DNA of 64,000 bases. Source: Tabrizicola_A sp964393035 (GTDB lineage: Bacteria > Pseudomonadota > Alphaproteobacteria > Rhodobacterales > Rhodobacteraceae). Every line of letters starts with the position of its first letter. Position 1 is the first letter of the stretch. A model generated the notes under the pieces. The model did no database searches, had not been told where the DNA came from, and was given only the letters and a program-made list of their open reading frames with translations. Position numbers and translations under genes: made by a program. Of the stretch, positions 58,858 to 64,000 are shown in pieces. The stretch lies in assembly GCA_964393035.1 (NCBI GenBank), contig CAYMRX010000004.1, positions 248,001 through 312,000 of the forward strand. The letters are read 5' to 3'.

Positions 58858-60894
58858 TCAGCGGCGGCGGCGGCGGCCACCCTCGGCGCCTGATCCTGCG
58901 GTGTTGAAGTTGACATCGGGCAGCGTCACCACGCTGGAGAGTTCGGGGAAGGTGTCGACCGCGTTCGGAATGGCGCTGGCATTGACGAAATGCTCTTGGA
59001 AGCGCGGCTCGATGGCGGTTTCGACCTTGTGGATCTCATGCACGGTGGCCTCGATCGCATTGCGCGCCGCCACGTTGCACAGCGCAATCCGCGCGCCGGT
59101 GCCCGCGGCGTTGCCTGCCGAGATCACCTTGTTCAACGGAACATCCGGGATCATGCCCAGAACCATCGCATGTTTCGGGCTGATATGGGCGCCAAAAGCC
59201 CCGGCCAGCGTCACCTTGTCGACCTTTGCAACACCCATTTCGTCCATCAACAGCCGCGCCCCGGCATAAAGCGCGGCCTTGGCCAGTTGAATGGCGCGAA
59301 TGTCGCCTTGGGTGACCATGATCTTCGGCCCGCCCTCGGCACTGGCGTCATGCAGCATATAGGTATGGGTGCGGCCATAAGGAATGCAGCGCGGCGTTCC
59401 CACCTGATCGGGCCCGCCGATCAAGCCGCCCTGATCCACAATCCCGGCCATGCGCATCTCGGCCACGGCCTCAATGATGCCGGACCCACAGATCCCGGTG
59501 ATGCCGCTTGCCTTGATGGCCTCGGCAAAGCCCGGTTCGGTGGACCACAGGTCGCTGCCGATCACCTTGAACCGCGGTTCCTTGGTGACCGGGTCAATCT
59601 CCACCCGCTCAATCGCGCCGGGGGCGGCACGCTGGCCCGAGGAAATCTGCGCGCCTTCAAAGGCCGGGCCCGTGGGGCTGGAACAGGCCAGGACGCGGCT
59701 GGTATTGCCCAGAAGGATTTCGGCATTGGTGCCGACATCGACGATCAGCACCATCTCCTCGGACTTGCCGGGTTCTTCCGACAGGGCAACGGCGGCGGCA
59801 TCGGCCCCCACATGGCCCGCGATACAGGGCAGCACATAGACCCGCGCGGCGGCGTTGATGTTCGACAGATCCAGATCACGCGCGTCCAGCGACAGGCTGC
59901 CCGAGGTGGCCAAGGCAAAGGGCGCTTGCCCCAGTTCGACCGGATCAATGCCCAAAAGCAGATGATGCATGACCGGGTTGCAGACGAAAACCACCTCATA
60001 GATCGACTTCACGTCGATCTTGGCCTCGTCGGCAATCGCGGCGGCCAAGGCGTTGATCGCCTCACGCACCGCGCGGGTCATCTCCACATCGCCGCCGGGG
60101 TTCATCATCGCATAGCTGACCCGGCTCATCAGGTCTTCGCCAAAGCGGATCTGCGGGTTCATCAGACCGGAGGAGGCCAGAACCGCCCCATCGCGCAGAT
60201 CGCAAAGATGCGCCGCGATGGTGGTGGAGCCAAGGTCGATCGCAAGGCCATAAAGCCCACCATCGTCAAAGCCCGGCTTCACATCCAGAATGCGCGGGCG
60301 CACATCATGGTTGCCCTTGTTCAGCACAACCGTGGCTTTCCATTCGCCCTTGCGCAGCAAGGGCTGCAAACGTGCCATCAAATCCAGACCGGCCAAGGCG
60401 TCGCCCACGCCCCATTGCTGGGTCAGCGCCTCTTTCAGCCGTTCAAAATCACCCGAGGGGTTGTGCATGTCGGGTTCGGTCACTTCGACGAACAGCGCGC
60501 GGGTCGCCGGGTCCATCACGATATCGCGCTGGGTGACGGATTTGCGGATCACCTGCTTGTGCACTTGCGATTCCGGCGGCACGTCGATGACGACATCGCC
60601 CATCACCTTGGCCTGACAGCCCAGACGCCGCCCCGGCGCCATGCCGCGCTTGGATTTGTAACGCTCCTCCACCGCATTCCAGGGGCTGAGCGCATCTTCC
60701 TCAACCGTCACGCCATGCTTGGGAAATTCGCCATAACCGGGGCTGATCTGGCACTTGGAGCAAATCCCCCGCCCGCCGCAGACCGAATCGAGGTCAACCC
60801 CCAAGGTTCGCGCCGCCTGCAAGATCGGCGTGCCGATGGCAAAGCGTCCCCGCTTGCCCGAGGGGGTGAAAATGACCAAAGCGTCTTCAGACAT
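58858..60894 (-). CDS. ASKHA-domain reductive activator of corrinoid enzymes (RACE/RamA-like)
   Basis: 678-residue protein. N-terminal [2Fe-2S] ferredoxin domain with Cys39, Cys45, Cys48 and Cys93 (CGGRGICSKC then RLGCQAKV). A linker follows, then the ASKHA ATPase (GLAIDLGSTTIAAHLCDL, LIVDVGTNAEILLG, GSGIIEAVAEM). Such proteins spend ATP to reduce inactive Co(II) corrinoid to Co(I), reactivating methyltransferases like the MttB-like protein at the other end of the window. The C-terminus ends in GGRRRRR, encoded by a CGC-rich run. No corrinoid protein gene is adjacent. Confidence 0.88.
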   Translation of the reverse strand: MSEDALVIFTPSGKRGRFAIGTPILQAARTLGVDLDSVCGGRGICSKCQISPGYGEFPKHGVTVEEDALSPWNAVEERYKSKRGMAPGRRLGCQAKVMGDVVIDVPPESQVHKQVIRKSVTQRDIVMDPATRALFVEVTEPDMHNPSGDFERLKEALTQQWGVGDALAGLDLMARLQPLLRKGEWKATVVLNKGNHDVRPRILDVKPGFDDGGLYGLAIDLGSTTIAAHLCDLRDGAVLASSGLMNPQIRFGEDLMSRVSYAMMNPGGDVEMTRAVREAINALAAAIADEAKIDVKSIYEVVFVCNPVMHHLLLGIDPVELGQAPFALATSGSLSLDARDLDLSNINAAARVYVLPCIAGHVGADAAAVALSEEPGKSEEMVLIVDVGTNAEILLGNTSRVLACSSPTGPAFEGAQISSGQRAAPGAIERVEIDPVTKEPRFKVIGSDLWSTEPGFAEAIKASGITGICGSGIIEAVAEMRMAGIVDQGGLIGGPDQVGTPRCIPYGRTHTYMLHDASAEGGPKIMVTQGDIRAIQLAKAALYAGARLLMDEMGVAKVDKVTLAGAFGAHISPKHAMVLGMIPDVPLNKVISAGNAAGTGARIALCNVAARNAIEATVHEIHKVETAIEPRFQEHFVNASAIPNAVDTFPELSSVVTLPDVNFNTAGSGAEGGRRRRR

Positions 60895-61057
60895 GAAAAG
60901 CCTCCTGTGCGCCCCCCTGTTCTAGCCGCGAAGCACGCAGGGGCAAGGCCGGAAAGCGTCGTCTTTCCACCAAGTTGCGGCGCAAACGCGCCTCGCCTCC
61001 GCACCCTCGCGTCGATGCCTTGTCGGCAGCGTCGCGTGTCGGGAGGGGGGAAGTGGT

Positions 61058-61142
61058 TTTCATCTTGGCCCAAATACCCCCCGCGGAGCGGCCGACACGG
61101 GCCGAAAGCGCCTCCGGCGGGGGTATTTGGGCCAAGATGAAA
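61058..61142. repeat. Dispersed repeat, copies E and F as a 24-bp perfect inverted pair
   Basis: Left arm 61058-61081 and right arm 61119-61142 are perfect reverse complements of 24 bases, each a copy of the GGTATTTGGGCCAAGATGAAA repeat core. The 37-base loop is GC-rich. The right arm touches the cupin stop codon. Confidence 0.85.
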
Positions 61143-61523
61143 TTACAGCGCGCTGAATCGGTAAATGATCTCGTCAAAGCTGTCCGCCGCGAAGCTGTAG
61201 AACCAGCGCAGGGTTTCGGTCGCGACCGGAATACCATGTTCGGCATTGCCAGGAATGAACAGGGCGACGCCGGGGGACAGCTCATGCGGTTGGCCGTCAA
61301 TCACCACGGTGCCGGTTCCTTCCAGACCGAAATAGACCTCGGCATGGGCGTGGCGGTGGGCGGCGAAATGCTGTCCTGCGCGGATGGTGGCGACGCCGCA
61401 GGTCAAGCTGTCAGTCGCGGTGGTCCCTTGGGAAAACAGGCCTTGCCATGTGAGCGTGCCCTTGGCGGGATCGTCCCAGGTGGCATGGGGCAGGGTGGCG
61501 CTGTCAAGGCGGAGCGCGGTCAT
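61143..61523 (-). CDS. Cupin-domain protein
   Basis: 126-residue single-domain cupin. Motif 1 HRHAHAEVYFGLEGTGTVVIDG has His and Glu metal ligands, motif 2 PGNAEHGIP has the last His. Such small cupins are metal-dependent enzymes or sugar/substrate-binding modules; no substrate is indicated. Its start overlaps the stop of the upstream CoA-transferase as ATGA, so the two are cotranscribed and may act in the same pathway. Confidence 0.85.
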   Translation of the reverse strand: MTALRLDSATLPHATWDDPAKGTLTWQGLFSQGTTATDSLTCGVATIRAGQHFAAHRHAHAEVYFGLEGTGTVVIDGQPHELSPGVALFIPGNAEHGIPVATETLRWFYSFAADSFDEIIYRFSAL

Positions 61524-62677
61524 TCCTTCAGCCAGTTCAGGATGGCCTTGCGGTCGCCATCAAGACGCGGCGCGGCGGGGCGGTGGTCAAGTTCGGGCAG
61601 GGTGGACATCTTGATCGGGTTTCCCGGCGCGGTAAAGCGGTTGCCTTTGGCATCGGGATCGACCGGCAGCACCATGGCGCGGGCAAGGAGCTGCGGGTCG
61701 CGCAGGGCTTCGGCCATGTCCTGCACGCGGGCGGTGGGCAGGCCTGCGGCCTCAAGCTTTTGGATCCAATGGGCGACGGGATGTTCCAGCGTCACCGCCT
61801 CGATCAGGCGTTTCAGGAGCGCGTGGTTCAGGCAGCGCGCGGCATTGCTGGCAAAACGCGGGTCCATGGGGTTCAGCGGCAGGTCCAGCGTTTTGCACAG
61901 ATGTCTGAACATCGCATCATTGCCGGCGGCGATCACAAAGAAGCCGTCCGCCGCGCGATAGGTGGAAAACGGCGTGATCGTCGGGTGTCGGGCGCCGGTG
62001 CGGCCGGGGGCATTGCCGGTGGCCGTGGTCAGCGCGATGGCATGTTCCTGAATGGCCAATTGGCTGTCCAGCATGGCGACATCCACCTTGGCGCCTTGGC
62101 CGGTCTTTTCGCGGTCGTAAAGCGCGGCCAGCACGCCTTGGGCCAGAAACATCCCCGCCACGATATCGCCGATGGAGGCCCCCACCCGGACCGGCGGGCC
62201 ACCTTCCTCGCCGGTGATGCTCATCACCCCGCCGCGCGCCTGCACCACCATGTCATAGGCGGGTTTGGCGGCATCAGGGCCGGTATGGCCAAAGCCCGAG
62301 ACCGCGCCATAGATCAGCCGGGGATGGCGGGCGTGCAGCGTCTCCCAGCCATAGCCCAGCCGCTCCATCACACCGGGGCGATAATTTTCCAAAATCACAT
62401 CGGCACGGGCCAGAAGCCGGTCGAGGATGCCGCGATCGGTGGGCGATTTCAGATCCAGCGCGATCGACTGTTTGCCCGCATTCAACGCCGCGAAATAGGC
62501 GCTGTTGCCTTGCGTGAAGGGGGGAAAGGCGCGGGTGTCATCCCCGGTGCCGGGGCGTTCGACCTTGATGATCCTTGCACCCAGATCTTGCAGGGTATGG
62601 CTGCAATAGGGCCCGGCCAGCACATGGGTCAGATCCAGAACGGTAATCCCCGAAAGCGGGGCCCCAGATGCAGACAT
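61520..62677 (-). CDS. CaiB/BaiF-family (class III) CoA-transferase
   Basis: 385-residue enzyme moving CoA between carboxylic acids. VLDLTHVLAGPYCSHTLQDLGARIIKVERPGTGDDTR is the conserved N-terminus. GASIGDIVAGMFLAQGVLAALYDREKTG contains the aspartate that forms the acyl-anhydride intermediate, and VDVAMLDSQLA follows. Substrate unknown. Coupled to the cupin gene downstream; dCTP deaminase gene ends just upstream. Confidence 0.92.
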   Translation of the reverse strand: MSASGAPLSGITVLDLTHVLAGPYCSHTLQDLGARIIKVERPGTGDDTRAFPPFTQGNSAYFAALNAGKQSIALDLKSPTDRGILDRLLARADVILENYRPGVMERLGYGWETLHARHPRLIYGAVSGFGHTGPDAAKPAYDMVVQARGGVMSITGEEGGPPVRVGASIGDIVAGMFLAQGVLAALYDREKTGQGAKVDVAMLDSQLAIQEHAIALTTATGNAPGRTGARHPTITPFSTYRAADGFFVIAAGNDAMFRHLCKTLDLPLNPMDPRFASNAARCLNHALLKRLIEAVTLEHPVAHWIQKLEAAGLPTARVQDMAEALRDPQLLARAMVLPVDPDAKGNRFTAPGNPIKMSTLPELDHRPAAPRLDGDRKAILNWLKE

Positions 62678-62680
62678 GGC

Positions 62681-63781
62681 TCACTCCATGCGGAACTGTT
62701 TCGCCAGTTTCAGGCCTTGGCCTTGATAATTCGAGGAAATCCCCGCGCCATAAAGCGTGTCGGGCCGCGCGCTCATGCGTTCATAGACCAGCCGCCCGAC
62801 GACCTGCCCATGCTCCAGCACGAAGGGGGCCTCGTGGCAGCGCACCTCCAGAACCCCGCGCGAACCGCTGCCGCCCGCCGCCGCATGGCCGAAACCGGGG
62901 TCGAAGAAGCCCGCGTAATGCACGCGGAATTCACCCACCATGGCTAGATAGGGGGCCATTTCGGCGGCGTAATCGGGGGGAATGGTCACCGCCTCGCGGC
63001 TGACCAGAATGTAGAAGGCGCCGGGGTCAAGGATGATGCGGGCGTCGGTGGCGCGCACCTCCTCCCAGAAGTCGCGGGCGGGGTATTGGCCGATGCGGTC
63101 AAGGTCGATCACCCCGGTATGCGGCTTGGCGCGGTAGCCCAGAAGATCGCCCTTGGCCGGTTTCAGGTCGACCGAAAAGCCAAGGCCCTCGGAAATCACC
63201 GCCTCGCCCGAGACCAAGGGATCGGCGGCGTGGAGCCTGCGCAGTTCGACATCGGTCAGCACCGATTGGCCCTGCCGGAAACGAATCTGGTTCAGCCGCT
63301 GCCCGGCGCGGACAAGCACGGAAAACGAACGCGGGCAGACCTCGGCATATAAGGGGCCGGCATAGCCTTCGGGAATGCGGTCGAACTCGGTGCCGCCATC
63401 GGTGATGGTGCGGGTCAGAAGGTCAAGCCGCCCGGTCGAGGATTTGGCATTGGCCACAGCCGTGATTCCCGGCGGCAGGGCCAGCACCTCCATCAGGGGC
63501 ACGACATAGACACAGCCTTTTTCCAGAACCGCGCCATGGGTCAGATCGACCCGGTGCATTTCAAATTCGGCCAGTCGATCGGCGACGCGCGCGCCATTGC
63601 CGGCAAGGAATGAGGCCCGCACCCGGTAGGCGACGGTGCCCAGCCGCAGGTCAAGACTGGCGGGTTGGATCTGGTCGGGCAGGATGGCAGGCTGGCCCGA
63701 CAAGGCGCCCGCCGCGATCATCTGACGCAAGGATTGAGCGGGCAGAACCCCCGGAGACATCATGGCCTTAGTTTCCGTCAT
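62681..63781 (-). CDS. dcd: 2'-deoxycytidine 5'-triphosphate deaminase (double-domain Dcd type)
   Basis: 366-residue enzyme deaminating dCTP to dUTP for thymidylate synthesis. It is about twice the length of E. coli Dcd (193), with two Dcd/dUTPase-like folds in tandem, the form common in alphaproteobacteria. NAKSSTGRLDLLTRTITDGGTEFDRIPEGYAGPLYAEV is the conserved catalytic segment in the N-terminal half; the C-terminal half repeats the fold (ARIILDPGAFYILVSREAV). ATG 63781 has AAGGGG seven bases upstream. Confidence 0.93.
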   Translation of the reverse strand: MTETKAMMSPGVLPAQSLRQMIAAGALSGQPAILPDQIQPASLDLRLGTVAYRVRASFLAGNGARVADRLAEFEMHRVDLTHGAVLEKGCVYVVPLMEVLALPPGITAVANAKSSTGRLDLLTRTITDGGTEFDRIPEGYAGPLYAEVCPRSFSVLVRAGQRLNQIRFRQGQSVLTDVELRRLHAADPLVSGEAVISEGLGFSVDLKPAKGDLLGYRAKPHTGVIDLDRIGQYPARDFWEEVRATDARIILDPGAFYILVSREAVTIPPDYAAEMAPYLAMVGEFRVHYAGFFDPGFGHAAAGGSGSRGVLEVRCHEAPFVLEHGQVVGRLVYERMSARPDTLYGAGISSNYQGQGLKLAKQFRME

Positions 63782-63801
63782 AGTGGGCCCCTTTTGAAAA
63801 C

Positions 63802-63836
63802 GAAACCGCCCGCGCTGCCAAAGGGCAGGCGGGCGG
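63802..63836 (-). terminator. Terminator after tRNA-Pro
   Basis: Stem CCGCCCGC...GCC (63806-63819) with GGC...GCGGGCGG (63824-63836), followed on the minus strand by TTTCG and a T-rich run. Confidence 0.65.
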
Positions 63837-63844
63837 CTTTGTAT

Positions 63845-63922
63845 TGGTCGGGCCGGAGAGATTCGAACTCTCGACCTCCCGCCCCCCAGACGGACGCGCT
63901 AACCAGACTGCGCTACGGCCCG
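63845..63922 (-). tRNA. tRNA-Pro(GGG)
   Basis: Cloverleaf on the minus strand: acceptor CGGGCCG with CGGCCCG, D-arm GCGC...GCGC, anticodon loop CTGGGGG giving anticodon GGG, T-arm GAGAGTTCGAATCTCTC, encoded CCA. 78 bases. Confidence 0.95.
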
Positions 63923-64000
63923 ACGAATAGGCGCTTTCATAACGATATTCCGGCCGGTCGCAAGCGGGAAAGCGCATCCTTTTGCCCATCGCCATAAACT

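Overview
This 64 kb window reads as a chromosomal segment of a high-GC alphaproteobacterium of the Rhodobacter/Paracoccus type (Rhodobacterales). Grounds: the lptF-lptG-lptD-surA-pdxA-rsmA order, the DUF4167 protein beside prfA-prmC, the double-domain dCTP deaminase, the style of the Rrf2 regulator, and short intergenic repeats (GGGTATTTnnGCCAAGATGAAAG) that I associate with this group. Genes are tightly packed and many neighbours share ATGA stop/start overlaps. I see no phage, IS element, CRISPR array, rRNA or origin. No stretch above 300 bases lacks a gene.

Layout. 1-3.7 kb: a 5'-truncated MttB-like corrinoid methyltransferase, a 3-hydroxyisobutyrate-dehydrogenase-type oxidoreductase and a Cys/Met-metabolism PLP enzyme. 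3.7-7.1 kb: Fe-type superoxide dismutase, RarD-like permease, LOG-family hydrolase and a LysM envelope protein. 7.2-12.5 kb: an ArsR repressor divergent from an Atm1-type exporter, then prfA-prmC and DUF4167. 12.5-20 kb (minus strand): rsmA, pdxA, surA, lptD, lptG, lptF, an outer-membrane biogenesis and housekeeping operon. 20-27 kb: pepA-holC, ndk, an ABC-F ATPase, a nitroreductase, marC, a retropepsin-like protease, a TfoX C-terminal-domain protein and a 42-residue Gln-rich small ORF. 27.4-30.6 kb: copper module copZ/copA and an NsrR-like Rrf2 regulator. 30.7-41.7 kb: complete glycogen operon glgP-glgB-glgC-glgA-glgX-pgm. 41.7-50.8 kb: a lipoprotein transglycosylase, then a co-directional array: NarL-type response regulator, FIST sensor, hybrid histidine kinase, and a coxG-coxS-coxL-coxM molybdenum hydroxylase cluster. 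50.9-56.1 kb: HNH nuclease, MgtC-like protein, and zwf-pgl-pgi. 56.2-64 kb: RidA, a CHAP amidase, tRNA-Gly(CCC), an FMN-reductase gene broken by an in-frame TGA, a fasciclin protein, a RamA-like corrinoid activator, a cupin, a CaiB/BaiF CoA-transferase, dCTP deaminase and tRNA-Pro(GGG).

How the parts connect. The glycogen operon and zwf-pgl-pgi meet at glucose-1-phosphate/glucose-6-phosphate. A LacI-type palindrome precedes zwf, with a degenerate copy before glgP. The glgP/Rrf2 intergenic region carries an FNR-type box. The FIST-kinase-regulator trio resembles the NosP/NahK nitric-oxide sensing pair of Pseudomonas with its nearby NarL-type regulator ErbR. It sits directly upstream of the CODH-like cluster, so it may regulate it. 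The MttB-like protein and the corrinoid activator at opposite ends are plausibly parts of one B12-dependent one-carbon system.

Limits: gene calls are by reading and family recognition. Start codons were chosen by Shine-Dalgarno spacing and family N-termini. Regulatory sites are motif matches only.
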